Shown: positions 17,270 through 26,492, numbered from the stretch's first letter. The stretch is 64,000 nt of DNA from JAJYVT01 sp035534455 (GCA_035534455.1 DATLRV010000032.1:1-64000), one strand, 5' to 3'. Notes: generated by a model from the sequence alone, not told the origin. Program-made: numbers and translations.

Positions 17270-18664
17270 TCAGGAGCCCGACGACCTGTGGCCACGGCGG
17301 AGCGGGCCCCGCAGCTTGCGCCGGGCCTTCCCTTCGGCGGAGAACCTGAGCGACAGGTAGGACGCCCCGCCCGCCGGGATGGGCAGCCAGAAGTTCACGA
17401 AGCGGTAGCCGAGCACCGCGAGGATTGCGACTGTCTTGGGGAGGTGAAACCCGACCAGGGTCGGGATGAGGACGCCCTCCACGACGCCGAGACCGCTCGG
17501 CGTGATCGGGATGACCGCCAGGATGTTGGCGAGCCCGTAGGCGACGAGCAGGTCGACGGGCGAAATTGCGTGGCCGAAGGCCAGCACGAACACCCAGAGG
17601 GACGCGGCGTCGAAGAGCCAGTTGAGGGTGGCCCACTGGAGTGCGTGGACGAGGAGCGCGCGGTCGCGGAGCAGGATCTGGAGACGGTCCGCGATCGTCT
17701 GGACGAGGGAGGTCACCTTGTCGGCGTTGACGAACGGCACCTTCTCCGCCCACGTGTGCACTCGTTCGAGCGCTCGTCGCTGTCCCCGGGTGAGGAGGAG
17801 GACGACGCCGGCGAACAGCGCGAACAGGATCACCCCGGCGATGGCGGCGAAGTTGTACAGCGGGTTGTAGCCCCTGAGTGGAATCGAGATCAGAAGGGCC
17901 AGGAAGAACAGGACGTTCAAGACGACCGCCGAGCCCACCCCTTGGGTCGCGAGCCCGAACGCCGCGGTGCCGCTCGGGACGTCGAGCTCGGTCAGGAGCC
18001 GGTATGCGACGGCGGTGCCGGGCGCCGTGCCGCCGGGCAGCACGTGGCTCACCGCGAGGCTCGACATGTTGATCCTGAACAGCACCGATCGGCTCGGCGC
18101 GTCCGGGGAGAACACCGTGTGGCTGAGCTCTGCGTACGCGACGAGCGCAGCGACCTCCAGGACAACCCCGATCAGGAGTCCCAGGATGTTGACGCCGCCG
18201 AGGAGGTGCAGTGACTTCTTCGCGTTGGCGAGGTCGGGGAGCAGGATGTACTCGAGTACGAAGATGAGCGCCACCACCGCCACCGCGAGGCGGAACGGCG
18301 GTGACCGCAACCATCGGCGCAGCCGGGCACGTCGCGCCTCGGCCACCGGCGCTTGCGGCCCCGGCGGCACCCCTTCCGCCGGCCCCCCGTCCGCCGGCAC
18401 CCCGTCCGGCGGCGCCCCGCCCGGCGGCACCCCGCCCGCCGGCACCCCGCCCGCCGGCGAGGAAGGACCCTCGGCGGCCGAGTGCCCCTCGGCCGGAGCC
18501 TCTCGCACGTCCGGGGCCGCGGCGGCACCGTCGGTGGGATCCCGCGGGCCTTCGCAGGCGGCGGTCCCGTCGGGGAGCCGGTAGTCACCCCCTCCGTGCG
18601 CGGACGTACCGACCGGGAGGGCGCCGGCCGAGGACCCGGTCGGTTCGTGCCGCGACTCCGCCAC
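17270..18664 (-). CDS. UPF0104/lysylphosphatidylglycerol synthase-type membrane protein
   Basis: 464 residues. A cytoplasmic N-terminus of about 125 residues, dominated by degenerate VPxGG-type repeats, precedes about eight membrane helices of the LPG synthase transmembrane family (YbhN-like). Family segments: SHVLPGGTAPGTAVAYRLL and ITPSGLGVVEGVLIPTL. There is no C-terminal aminoacyl transfer domain, so lysyl-lipid synthesis is not implied; such proteins are suggested lipid transporters. It is divergent from a polyprenol-phosphate mannosyltransferase, hinting at lipid-linked sugar work. GTG start, with an AAGCAT hexamer 6 nt upstream. Confidence 0.85.
   Translation of the reverse strand: MAESRHEPTGSSAGALPVGTSAHGGGDYRLPDGTAACEGPRDPTDGAAAAPDVREAPAEGHSAAEGPSSPAGGVPAGGVPPGGAPPDGVPADGGPAEGVPPGPQAPVAEARRARLRRWLRSPPFRLAVAVVALIFVLEYILLPDLANAKKSLHLLGGVNILGLLIGVVLEVAALVAYAELSHTVFSPDAPSRSVLFRINMSSLAVSHVLPGGTAPGTAVAYRLLTELDVPSGTAAFGLATQGVGSAVVLNVLFFLALLISIPLRGYNPLYNFAAIAGVILFALFAGVVLLLTRGQRRALERVHTWAEKVPFVNADKVTSLVQTIADRLQILLRDRALLVHALQWATLNWLFDAASLWVFVLAFGHAISPVDLLVAYGLANILAVIPITPSGLGVVEGVLIPTLVGFHLPKTVAILAVLGYRFVNFWLPIPAGGASYLSLRFSAEGKARRKLRGPLRRGHRSSGS
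18355..18470. repeat. Degenerate Gly-Pro coding repeats
   Basis: About eight 12-15 nt units of the type CCGGCGGCACCCCG. On the minus strand they encode GGVPAGGVPPGGAPPDG-like peptide inside the UPF0104 gene. Confidence 0.7.
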
Positions 18665-18755
18665 ACGCCCATGCTTCCATGCGTGGGGGGCGCCGAGGCG
18701 TTCCTGGGCCGTCGATGCAGGCCGAGGCGGCCCCCCGGCTCCGGCCGGCCGCCTC

Positions 18756-18761
18756 TAAGCT
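18756..18761 (+). promoter_or_regulatory. Putative -10 element for the mannosyltransferase operon
   Basis: TAAGCT, 8 nt before GTG 18770; fixes the start of the glycosyltransferase. Confidence 0.55.
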
Positions 18762-18769
18762 CCGGCTCC

Positions 18770-19540
18770 GTGCGGGTGCTGGTGGTCGTCCCGACCTACA
18801 ACGAAGCGGGCAACATCGAAGGGCTGCTCCGGGACGTGCACGCGGCGCTGCCCGACGCCGGCATCCTCGTGGTGGACGACGGGAGCCCCGACGGCACCGC
18901 CGACCTCGCTGAGAAGGCGGGAGTGGAGCTCGGCGACGTGCACGTGCTCCGCCGAACGGAGAAGGCAGGGCTCGGCAGCGCCTATCGGGCCGGGTTCCGT
19001 TGGGGGCTCGACGCCGGCTACGAGGCATGCGTCGAGATGGATGCCGACTTCTCCCACGATCCCAAGGCCCTTCCCGGGCTCGTCGCCCCCCTGGAGGACG
19101 GGTACGAGGTGGTCGTCGGCTCGCGGTACATGCCGGGCGGTTCCATCCCCAACTGGTCGTGGTACCGCCACCTGCTCTCGTGGGGCGGCAACCGGTACGC
19201 GGACGCGGTGCTCGGTCTCGGCGTGCGTGACTCGACGGCGGGGTTCCGCGTGTACGCCGCATCGGTGCTGCGGCGCCTCGACCTCGATCGCATCCGGGCC
19301 GACGGCTACGGCTTCCAGATCGAGATGACCTACCGCGCCAAGCAGACCGGCGCCTCGATCACCGAAGTGCCGATCAGCTTCGTCGACCGGGTCGCCGGGG
19401 AGTCCAAGATGTCCTCGGCGATCGTGGTCGAGGCGTTCTTCCTCGTGGCGTGGTGGGGCATCGGCCGGCTCGTCGCGCGCCTGTCGGGACGGCCCGCCGG
19501 AGCCGGCCGCCGCCGCCGGTCTGCGATCATGGAGGGGTGA
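18770..19540 (+). CDS. Polyprenol monophosphomannose synthase (GT2)
   Basis: 256 residues. Transfers mannose from GDP-mannose to polyprenol phosphate at the cytoplasmic membrane face, supplying lipid-linked mannose for lipoglycans or protein mannosylation. GT-A features: VVPTYNEAGNIE, the nucleotide-binding DDGSPDGTAD, the metal site MDADFSHDP and the GSRYMPGG stretch. A short C-terminal hydrophobic segment may associate with the membrane. The start is GTG 18770, placed by TAAGCT. It ends in a GTGA overlap with a response regulator gene, so the three genes to 21807 look like one operon. Confidence 0.9.
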   Translation: MRVLVVVPTYNEAGNIEGLLRDVHAALPDAGILVVDDGSPDGTADLAEKAGVELGDVHVLRRTEKAGLGSAYRAGFRWGLDAGYEACVEMDADFSHDPKALPGLVAPLEDGYEVVVGSRYMPGGSIPNWSWYRHLLSWGGNRYADAVLGLGVRDSTAGFRVYAASVLRRLDLDRIRADGYGFQIEMTYRAKQTGASITEVPISFVDRVAGESKMSSAIVVEAFFLVAWWGIGRLVARLSGRPAGAGRRRRSAIMEG

Positions 19541-20229
19541 GCGCGGACGGAGAGCGCATCCTCGTCGTCGACGACGAGCCGTTCATCACGGACCTCCTCG
19601 CCGCGGCGCTGCGCTTCGAGGGCTTCCGTGTGGAAGTTGCCGGATCGGGACGTGAGGCGCTGGCGCTTGCGCAGCCGGGTCGCTACGACCTCGTGATGCT
19701 CGACGTGATGATGCCGGACCTCGAGGGGACCGAAGTGTGCCGCCGGATGCGGGAGACCGGCGTCGTGACGCCCGTCGTGTTCCTGACCGCCCGGGACAGC
19801 ACCGAGGACAAGGTGCAGGGACTGGGCGTCGCCGACGACTACGTCACCAAGCCGTTCAGCCTCGACGAGCTCGTCGCCCGGGTGCGCGCCGTGCTGCGCC
19901 GGACCGGCCACGACGGCCGGGATGCGGCCGAGCTGCGCTACGCGGACCTCGTGATGAACGTCGATACGCACGAGGTGTGGCGCGACGGCCGTGAGATCGA
20001 GCTGACCGCCACCGAGTTCCGAGTCCTCCAGTACCTCCTCGAGCACCCGCGGCGCGTGGTGCCCAAGTCCGAGCTCCTCGACAGCGTCTGGGACTACTCG
20101 TTCAGCGGCGACCCCAACATCGTCGAGACCTATATCAGCTACCTGCGCAAGAAGATCGACGAGCGCGGGCCTCCCCTTATCCACACGGTTCGCGGCGTGG
20201 GGTACACCCTCCGCCTGCCCAAGGACTAG
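19537..20229 (+). CDS. OmpR/PhoB-family response regulator
   Basis: 230 residues. Receiver domain (about 1-120) with the acidic pair in VVDDEPF, phospho-acceptor Asp in LVMLDVMMPD and Lys in VTKPFSLDEL. A winged-helix DNA-binding domain follows (TATEFRVLQYLLEHP, IVETYISYLRKKID, HTVRGVGYTLR). The GTG start follows GGAGGG, which lies within the end of the upstream gene. It is paired with the kinase 9 nt downstream. The regulon cannot be seen from the sequence. Confidence 0.93.
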   Translation: MSADGERILVVDDEPFITDLLAAALRFEGFRVEVAGSGREALALAQPGRYDLVMLDVMMPDLEGTEVCRRMRETGVVTPVVFLTARDSTEDKVQGLGVADDYVTKPFSLDELVARVRAVLRRTGHDGRDAAELRYADLVMNVDTHEVWRDGREIELTATEFRVLQYLLEHPRRVVPKSELLDSVWDYSFSGDPNIVETYISYLRKKIDERGPPLIHTVRGVGYTLRLPKD

Positions 20230-20238
20230 GGGAGCGAC

Positions 20239-21807
20239 GTGCAACTGCGCCGTCGGCTGATGGTCGCGATGGCGGTGCTTCTCGTCATCGGCCTCGGTGT
20301 CGCCGACGTCGTGACGTACACGTCCCTCCGGTCATTCCTCTACGGGCGGCTCGACTCCCAGCTCTCCGACGCACAGGGCAACGCGGTGCGGTACCTCGTA
20401 CATCTGCACCGCCGCGGGCAGCCGCCCTCGGCGGAGTCGATCGGCGACCGGATCAGCCCCGACGTCTACGTGATCGTGCTCGGTGCAGGCGGGAGGGTGC
20501 TCGCCACACGACCGTCCGGTTTGCCGCTCAAGCCCACACCCCGACCGCGCGTCCCGCAGTCGGTGCGCCTGTCCCCGACACTCGGCCCAGGCCTCGGCCC
20601 GTACCGGCCCAACCCCTACCACTTCACACTCACCGCACGCGACGGCTCGACCTACCGTGCGGACGCCGCGCGGGTCCCCCAGGGCACGGTCATCGTGGCG
20701 GTGCCGCTTGCGCAGACCGACGCGACGATGACATCGCTCGTCCGCATCGAGATCGGCGTCTCGGCAGCGGTGCTGCTCGCGTTGTGCCTCCTCGCCCTGT
20801 GGATCGTGCGTCGGGGGCTCCGGCCTCTCGACGTCATGGCGAGGGCCGCGGACGAGATCGCGTCGGGCGCAGACCTCGCGCGGCGGGTCGAACCCGACGA
20901 TCCCGAGAGCGAGGTCGGGCGGCTGGGGGCGGCGATCAACACGATGCTCGGCAGGATCGAGGACGCCTTCGCCGAGAAGTCGGACTCCGAGGCCCGGTTG
21001 CGCCAGTTCGTCGCCGACGCGTCCCACGAGCTGCGCACGCCGCTCACGTCGATCCGTGGCTACGCCGAGCTGCTCCGCCACGGCGCCCTCACTGACGACG
21101 CGGAGCGCACCAAGGCGCTCGGGCGCGTCGAGCACGAGGCCCGCCGCATGAGCGGGCTCGTGGACGACCTGCTGCTGCTCGCGCGCCTCGACCAGGGCCG
21201 CCCGCTCGAGCGCGTCCCCGTGGACCTGCGCCGCGTGGGCCGTGACGCGGTGGACGACGCACAGGTGACTGATCCGGACCGTCCGGTCGAGCTGTTCGCG
21301 CCGCTCCCGGTTGAGGTCGCCGGCGACCGTGACCGACTGGCGCAGGTGGCACACGATCTCCTCGGCAACGCGCTCGTGCACACCACGCCCCGCTCGCCCG
21401 TGCGTGTGGAGGTGGTGGCCGAGGGGTCGATGGGGGTGCTGCGGGTGGTGGACGAGGGACCGGCGCTCACACCGTCCCGGCGCGCGCGGGTGTTCGACCG
21501 CTTCTACCGGGGCGACCGTGCACGCACGGGACAGGGCACCGGGCTCGGTCTCGCGATCGTCCGGGCCATCGCCGACGACCTGGGCGGGCGCGCCTCGGTG
21601 CACGCGCGCGAGGACCGCGAGGGCAACGTCTTCTGCGTGGAGGTGCCGCTCGAGGCGCCGCTGGGCACCTCGACCCCCGACCCCGCGGCCGCGCCGCCCG
21701 CGGCGCAACCGGGCGAGCCTGCAGGGGGCGCGGAGAGGCTCGAGCCGGCGCTCAGAGGAGGGACGATGCCCCGGGCCACAGGGCGTCGAGGACCGGGCGG
21801 AGCTTGA
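20239..21807 (+). CDS. HAMP-type sensor histidine kinase
   Basis: 522 residues. Helix 1 (about 7-28), an extracellular sensor of about 130 residues, helix 2 (about 172-194), HAMP (RRGLRPLDVMARAADEI), HisKA with the phospho-His in DASHELRTPL, and HATPase with HDLLGNALVHT, DEGPA and GTGLGLAIV. Typical of MprB/TcrY-like kinases. The last 56 nt overlap the end of menF on the opposite strand, encoding a Pro/Ala-rich tail after the ATPase domain. Confidence 0.93.
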   Translation: MQLRRRLMVAMAVLLVIGLGVADVVTYTSLRSFLYGRLDSQLSDAQGNAVRYLVHLHRRGQPPSAESIGDRISPDVYVIVLGAGGRVLATRPSGLPLKPTPRPRVPQSVRLSPTLGPGLGPYRPNPYHFTLTARDGSTYRADAARVPQGTVIVAVPLAQTDATMTSLVRIEIGVSAAVLLALCLLALWIVRRGLRPLDVMARAADEIASGADLARRVEPDDPESEVGRLGAAINTMLGRIEDAFAEKSDSEARLRQFVADASHELRTPLTSIRGYAELLRHGALTDDAERTKALGRVEHEARRMSGLVDDLLLLARLDQGRPLERVPVDLRRVGRDAVDDAQVTDPDRPVELFAPLPVEVAGDRDRLAQVAHDLLGNALVHTTPRSPVRVEVVAEGSMGVLRVVDEGPALTPSRRARVFDRFYRGDRARTGQGTGLGLAIVRAIADDLGGRASVHAREDREGNVFCVEVPLEAPLGTSTPDPAAAPPAAQPGEPAGGAERLEPALRGGTMPRATGRRGPGGA

Positions 21808-23167
21808 CCGTGGTCTCGCTGAGCTCGCGCTCGGGGTCCGAGTCCGCGACGATCCCTGCGCCCGCGCGCACCCGGGCACGACGGCCCGAGAGCTCGACCG
21901 AGCGGATTCCCAGCACCCACTCCCCGTCGCCCGCCCCGTCGACCCAGCCGACGACGCCTGCCCAATAGCCGCGCGGGGACGATTCGAGCGCGGCAATCCT
22001 CGCGAGTGCCTCGGCGCGCGGAACCCCGCCGACCGCGGGCGTGGGATGGAGGAGCGCGAGCAGCGTGAGCACTGTGTCGCGGCTCGACGGCTCGGCAAGC
22101 GTCCCGGTGATCAGGCTTCCGAGCCGTGCGTCGGACCGGAGCCGCAGGACGGTGGGGTCCGTCGGCACGCTGAGCGTCACGCACCGGGGCACGAGGGCCG
22201 TGGCGATCTCGTCGACCACGAGCCGGTGCTCGGACCGGTCCTTCGCCGAGTCGATGAGCCACTGCACCTCGTCGTCCGCGCCGGCGTTCGAAAGCGGCAC
22301 CGTGCCGGCGAAGGCGTGCGAGATGACCGACCGGCCCCGCCGGGCGACCACCAGCTCGGGAGACGCGCCGACGAGCCTGCCGTCGAGGGTGGGGACGGAG
22401 AACGGTGAGAAGGGTCCCTCGGCTCCCCAGAGGGTCTCGAGCAGGGTCGAGGGCCGCGGTGGCGCCACGAGCATGAGCTCGACGAGGCGGCCGAGCACGA
22501 CCTTGCGCAGCTTCCCGGCACGGATATCCGCGACCGCGCGTGCGACGGCGTCGGCGTACCCGGCGGGCTGGGGAACCTGCACGATCTCGGGCATGAGCAC
22601 TTCGGGATCGTCGGGTCTGTCTGGCGCGCCGTCGTTGCCGCGCGCCACGTCGAGGGGGGCCGAGCGCAGCGCCGTCGCCCGAGAGCCTACGTCCACGCGC
22701 CATGCGCGGCCCGCGGCGTCCTTGCACCAGGTGACCGACGGCACGACGAGCGCCGCGGGGCCGCCGCGATCAAAGGGGAAGGCGCCGAGCGCGACCGGCG
22801 CGGGCGCGGGCACCCTGGCGTCTGCGCTCCCGCCACGGTCCATGTTCCCGTCGTCGTCGGCGGCCCACGGGCGGTCGCCGAGGGCGCCACCCGCGAGCGG
22901 CAGCGCACGCAGCCACGAGCGCGCTGCGCGTAGCGCGTCGAGGTCCGCGAGGCCGTGCGGAAGCGGCAGGGTCGCCGCGACGCCGAGGCCGGCGAGCAGA
23001 CGGTCACGCCCCGCGACCAGAACGCCCGTGTCGGCGGCATCGCCGACCGCAGACGCCGGCCATGTCCCCGGCGCGACGGGGGTCACGGTCGCGGCGAAGG
23101 CGTCGGGGTCGGGGGTGCCGGGTGTCGCGGCCGGCGACGGCGCGCGGTGGTGCGCCGTGGCGCTCAC
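21752..23167 (-). CDS. menF: Isochorismate synthase (menaquinone pathway)
   Basis: 471 residues. Converts chorismate to isochorismate, the first step to menaquinone. The chorismate-binding core is at the C-terminal half: VVLGRLVEL, SHAFAGTVPLSN, VPTDPTVLRLRSD, and RGYWAGVVGWVDG near the Mg site, then VRAGAGIVADSDPERE. MenF is preferred over EntC because menG lies directly upstream in the same operon and menC is elsewhere in the window. The GTG start overlaps the menG stop by 4 nt. Confidence 0.9.
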   Translation of the reverse strand: MSATAHHRAPSPAATPGTPDPDAFAATVTPVAPGTWPASAVGDAADTGVLVAGRDRLLAGLGVAATLPLPHGLADLDALRAARSWLRALPLAGGALGDRPWAADDDGNMDRGGSADARVPAPAPVALGAFPFDRGGPAALVVPSVTWCKDAAGRAWRVDVGSRATALRSAPLDVARGNDGAPDRPDDPEVLMPEIVQVPQPAGYADAVARAVADIRAGKLRKVVLGRLVELMLVAPPRPSTLLETLWGAEGPFSPFSVPTLDGRLVGASPELVVARRGRSVISHAFAGTVPLSNAGADDEVQWLIDSAKDRSEHRLVVDEIATALVPRCVTLSVPTDPTVLRLRSDARLGSLITGTLAEPSSRDTVLTLLALLHPTPAVGGVPRAEALARIAALESSPRGYWAGVVGWVDGAGDGEWVLGIRSVELSGRRARVRAGAGIVADSDPERELSETTVKLRPVLDALWPGASSLL

Positions 23168-23886
23168 GCGTCACCCGTGGAGCCTGCCCGGGTCCCGGTG
23201 AGGATCTGACTGAGGCCGCCCTGGAGGAGTCGCCTGCCGACGGCCTTGAAGCCGACGTCACGCAAGATGACCCGGAGGCCGGGGTCCTCGGGGAGGTACG
23301 CGACCGAGTCGGGCAGGTAGCGGTACGCGCCCGGGTCGGAGAGTGCGGCACCGATCACCGGGACGACGTGGTGGAACCACAACCGGTGGCCCGCCCGCAC
23401 GAGGGGGTGCGGCGGAGTGGCCACCTCGAGGATCGAGATGCGACCCCCCGGCCTGACGACGCGCGCGGCCTCGGCGAGCGAGGCCGGAAGGTCGGTGAAG
23501 TTGCGAAGGGCGTACGCGCAAAGCACGCCGTCGAGCGACCCGCTCGCGAACGGGAGGGACGCCGCGTCGGCGAGGGCCGCGGGGAAGCCCTCGCCGCCGG
23601 AGCTCACGGGCCTTCCGGCGAGCATCCCCTCGCTCATGTCGGCGCCCACCACGCGGTAGCCATGGTGGCGGGCCTGCGCGCCCAACGCGCCGGTCCCGCA
23701 CGCGAGGTCGAGCACGGCGGACCCGGGCGCGAGTGCGAGGGCGCGCACGGTGCGATCGCGCCAGTGCTGGTCCATGCCGAGGGTGATCAACCGGTTGACG
23801 AGGTCGTAGCGCGGCGCGATCGCGTCGAACATCGCCCGGACCCGGACGGTCTTCTCCCTCCCTGCGGGCAGCGGTGACGCGCTCAC
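23164..23886 (-). CDS. menG: Demethylmenaquinone methyltransferase
   Basis: 240 residues. SAM-dependent methylation of demethylmenaquinone, the last step of menaquinone synthesis. UbiE/MenG family marks: MFDAIAPRYDLVNRLITLGMDQHWR near the N-terminus, SAM loop VLDLACGTGALG, and YALRNFTD. GTG 23886 gives a GTGA overlap with the MaoC gene; an upstream in-frame ATG at 23922 would overlap that gene further and is not preferred. Confidence 0.92.
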   Translation of the reverse strand: MSASPLPAGREKTVRVRAMFDAIAPRYDLVNRLITLGMDQHWRDRTVRALALAPGSAVLDLACGTGALGAQARHHGYRVVGADMSEGMLAGRPVSSGGEGFPAALADAASLPFASGSLDGVLCAYALRNFTDLPASLAEAARVVRPGGRISILEVATPPHPLVRAGHRLWFHHVVPVIGAALSDPGAYRYLPDSVAYLPEDPGLRVILRDVGFKAVGRRLLQGGLSQILTGTRAGSTGDA

Positions 23887-24341
23887 GCCCGGTAGTAGCG
23901 GAACACCACCTGCGCCGCGCACGATGGCTTGGCCGCGTCACGGACCTCCAACACGACGTCGAGGACCCCCTGCACACCGCCTTCGATCTCTTCGACGGAG
24001 GAAACCGCCGCCCCGAGGCGTAGTTCCGAGCCCGCGGGAACCGGCGCGGGGAACCGGACCTTGTTGCACCCGTAGTTGACGCCGAACGCCACGCCTTCGA
24101 CACGGAGCAGCTGAGGGAGGAGCGTGGGAATGAGCGACAGGGTGAGGTACCCGTGAGCGATGGTCGTCCCGAACGGGCCGGCGGCGGCGCGCTCGGGATC
24201 GACGTGGATCCATTGGTGGTCGCCCGTGGCGTCGGCGAAGCGGTCGATGCGCTCCTGGTCGACGAGTACGTAGTCGCTGTAGCCGAGGTGCTGACCCACC
24301 ATGGACGGGAGCTCGTCGACGCCGTGGACGGTCGTGGTCAA
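23883..24341 (-). CDS. MaoC-like (R)-specific enoyl-CoA hydratase
   Basis: 152 residues from TTG 24341. Single hot-dog fold with the hydratase motif: FADATGDHQWIHVDPERA and GTTIAHGYLTLSL hold the catalytic Asp-His pair. Hydrates trans-2-enoyl-CoA; the natural substrate is unknown. The start is uncertain: TTG 24341 has GAGG about 9 nt upstream and matches the usual N-terminus (LTTTVHGVDEL). The frame is open further upstream, but that part reads as a shadow of the adjacent membrane gene. Confidence 0.85.
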   Translation of the reverse strand: MTTTVHGVDELPSMVGQHLGYSDYVLVDQERIDRFADATGDHQWIHVDPERAAAGPFGTTIAHGYLTLSLIPTLLPQLLRVEGVAFGVNYGCNKVRFPAPVPAGSELRLGAAVSSVEEIEGGVQGVLDVVLEVRDAAKPSCAAQVVFRYYRA

Positions 24342-24379
24342 TTCGACACCTCGAGCATCGCCTCGTCGCGCGCCCGCGC

Positions 24380-24730
24380 CTACTTGAACCAGATGCGCTG
24401 GTAGTGCCGGCTCTCGGGGTGGAGCAGCATCGCCACGAGGATCCCCGCAAAGAGCAGGTTCAGGATCCCCGAGAGTGCGGCGCCGGTCACCATGAGCGCG
24501 AGGACTCCGAGCAGGTAGGCGCAGGCCAGCACGACCGCCGCCCAGTAGGCGATGCGCTTCTCGTTGGCGATGCCGTAGGCCGCGGCAGCCAGGAGGATGA
24601 AGACGAGCAGGAAGGGCGACTGCCCGGCGATCAGGGTGAAGACCAACGCGATGGCGGCGTTGAGGTAGGAGAAGAGCACCGCGCCCTGGAGGGTCTGCGG
24701 CTGCGACTGGTCCATCCAACGCCCGGGCAC
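24380..24730 (-). CDS. Small four-helix membrane protein of unknown function
   Basis: 116 residues with about four hydrophobic segments (about 18-38, 43-58, 60-82, 84-100) and a charged C-terminus HPESRHYQRIWFK. No family recognised. GTG 24730 has a CAGAAT hexamer 6 nt upstream on the minus strand; ATG 24715 is an alternative. First gene of the minus-strand run to maoC-menG-menF, divergent from the VIT gene. Confidence 0.65.
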   Translation of the reverse strand: MPGRWMDQSQPQTLQGAVLFSYLNAAIALVFTLIAGQSPFLLVFILLAAAAYGIANEKRIAYWAAVVLACAYLLGVLALMVTGAALSGILNLLFAGILVAMLLHPESRHYQRIWFK

Positions 24731-24771
24731 CCCTCCATTCTGCCAGGCCGTTGGCGCGGTGGTGACGTCGG

Positions 24772-24777
24772 TACGCT
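24772..24777 (+). promoter_or_regulatory. Putative -10 element for the VIT gene
   Basis: TACGCT, 6 nt before GTG 24784; leaderless arrangement. Confidence 0.55.
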
Positions 24778-24783
24778 GGCAGC

Positions 24784-25530
24784 GTGCAGCGGTCCCGATC
24801 TCTGCGTCCCTCCGGTCGCCGCTCCCCCTACAACGCCCACGGCGAGCGCCACCACCGCAACGTCACCTCGGGAGGCGCCCGTGCGGCGGTTTTCGGCATC
24901 AGCGACGGGCTCGTCACGAACGTCTCTTTGATCCTGGGCGTTGCCGGCGCCCATCCCGCCGGCGGGATCGTGCGGCTCTCGGGACTGGCCGGGCTCGTGT
25001 CCGGGGCGTTCTCGATGGCGGCGGGCGAGCTGGTCTCGATGCAGGCACAGCGCGAGCTCCTCCAGCGCGAGCTGGAGGTGGAGCGTCAGGCCCTCGAGCA
25101 GAGCCCCGTCGCCGAACGCGGGGAGCTCGTCGCCATCTACGAGCGCCGAGGGATCACGCCGGCGCTCGCCAAGCAGCTCGCGGAGATGATGATGCGCGAC
25201 CCCGAGACGGCCCTCGAGACGCACGCGCGGGAGGAGCTGGGCATCGACCCGTCGTCGCTCGGCTCACCGGTCGTCGCCGCGCTGAGTTCCTTTGCGACGT
25301 TTGCGCTCGGAGCACTCCTGCCGCTCATCCCGTGGCTTCTCGGCCATGGCAACGGCGCCCTCGTCGCGTCGATCGCGATCGGCGGCGTCGCGGCGATCGG
25401 CGTCGGCGCGCTCCTCGGCGCGCTCACCGGGCGGTCGGCCGCGAAGGCTGCGGTCCGCCAGCTCGCCGTCGCGGCGATCGCCGCCGCCGTCACCTACGGG
25501 ATCGGCCGGGCGGTCGGCGCGTCCACCTGA
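24784..25530 (+). CDS. VIT1/CCC1-family Fe/Mn transporter
   Basis: 248 residues, about five membrane helices. Family marks: AAVFGISDGLVTNVSLILGVAGA in helix 1, GLVSGAFSMAAGELVS in helix 2, and a central cytoplasmic metal-binding region rich in Glu (QRELLQRELEVERQALEQ, LETHAREELGI). The family moves iron or manganese out of the cytosol. A His-containing N-terminal stretch (YNAHGERHHRNVTSGG) precedes helix 1. The last 37 nt overlap mshD on the other strand. Confidence 0.9.
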   Translation: MQRSRSLRPSGRRSPYNAHGERHHRNVTSGGARAAVFGISDGLVTNVSLILGVAGAHPAGGIVRLSGLAGLVSGAFSMAAGELVSMQAQRELLQRELEVERQALEQSPVAERGELVAIYERRGITPALAKQLAEMMMRDPETALETHAREELGIDPSSLGSPVVAALSSFATFALGALLPLIPWLLGHGNGALVASIAIGGVAAIGVGALLGALTGRSAAKAAVRQLAVAAIAAAVTYGIGRAVGAST

Positions 25531-26486
25531 CGGGCCGCCGGCACGTCGCCGCGGAACTGCACCTCGCGGTGGTGCTCGGTGAAGCCGAGCGACCGGTAGA
25601 GGACTTGGGCGGGCGTGTTGGTGGCCTCGACGTAGAGCATCGCGGTCGGTACCGCCCGGGTCGCGAGGTGTCCGAGGCCAGCGCGGGTGAGCGCCCGCCC
25701 GAGCCCCCGGCCCTGGAAGTCCGGATCGACGCCGATCACGTAGATCTCGCCGAGCACCGGGCTGCGGTGGACCTTGGTCCAGCAGAACGCCGCCAGGCGC
25801 CCGCCCACCTCGTGGAGGAGGAACCCACCTTGGTCGAACCAGGGTTCGCGCTCGCGGCGCTCGAGGTCCTCTCGGGTCCACGACCCCTGCTCGGGATGGC
25901 CCGCGAAGGCCCGGGCGTTGACCGCGAGCCACGCCTCCTCGTCCCGACCGGGGTGGAACGGCCGAACGGGGACCGGCGGCGCACTGGCGTCGTGGACGGC
26001 CTCGGGAGGGAGCGGCGCGCGCAGCTGCAGCAGCTCACGCTCGGGGCGCAGCCCCCGCGCCCTCAGCTCCTCGGCGTCGCGCGCCGCTTCGGTGCGGAGC
26101 CATGCCCGTACCCTGCCGCCACCGCGAGCGGCGATCTCGGCGAGGGCGGTGTCGAGCAACGCGCCGAGCACGTCCACCGCGTCGTCGCGAAGCTGCGGGC
26201 GCACGACGGTCTCGAGGTTCCACGCACCGTCACGGTCGCCAAGGAGGCCGAAGCCGGCGAGCGCGCCGTCGTCGCGGTCGGCAACGCGGTCGGCAACGCG
26301 GGCGAGCAGCGAGACGGTGCCGGCCGGCGCGCCCTCCCCGAAGGCGAGGAGCGCTTCGTCGCTCAGCGCAGGGTAGCCGTCCGCCTGCTCGCTGGCGTGG
26401 AGAAGAACGCGGATCTGGTCGCGCACGGCCGGCTCGAGCGACGACGTCACGTCCACATGGACGAGGGGCACCGGCGCGGTGGGCAT
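25494..26486 (-). CDS. mshD: Mycothiol synthase
   Basis: 330 residues with two tandem GNAT domains. Acetylates the Cys amine of Cys-GlcN-Ins, the final step of mycothiol synthesis, restricted to Actinobacteria. The MshD signature is in the second domain: NARAFAGHPEQGSWT, EPWFDQGGFLLHE, and the acetyl-CoA loop VIGVDPDFQGRGLGRALT, then LYVEATNTPAQVLYRSLGF. The ATG at 26486 is preceded by TAGCCT (26498-26493) at 6 nt. Mycothiol would be the main thiol buffer and a possible reductant for the peroxiredoxin at 46819. Confidence 0.95.
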   Translation of the reverse strand: MPTAPVPLVHVDVTSSLEPAVRDQIRVLLHASEQADGYPALSDEALLAFGEGAPAGTVSLLARVADRVADRDDGALAGFGLLGDRDGAWNLETVVRPQLRDDAVDVLGALLDTALAEIAARGGGRVRAWLRTEAARDAEELRARGLRPERELLQLRAPLPPEAVHDASAPPVPVRPFHPGRDEEAWLAVNARAFAGHPEQGSWTREDLERREREPWFDQGGFLLHEVGGRLAAFCWTKVHRSPVLGEIYVIGVDPDFQGRGLGRALTRAGLGHLATRAVPTAMLYVEATNTPAQVLYRSLGFTEHHREVQFRGDVPAARQVDAPTARPIP

Positions 26487-26492
26487 ACGCCG

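Noticed and set aside
18353..18769. N-terminal extension of the mannosyltransferase frame
   Set aside because: Arg/Pro-rich shadow of the divergent UPF0104 gene; the GT2 fold starts at GTG 18770 behind a -10 hexamer.
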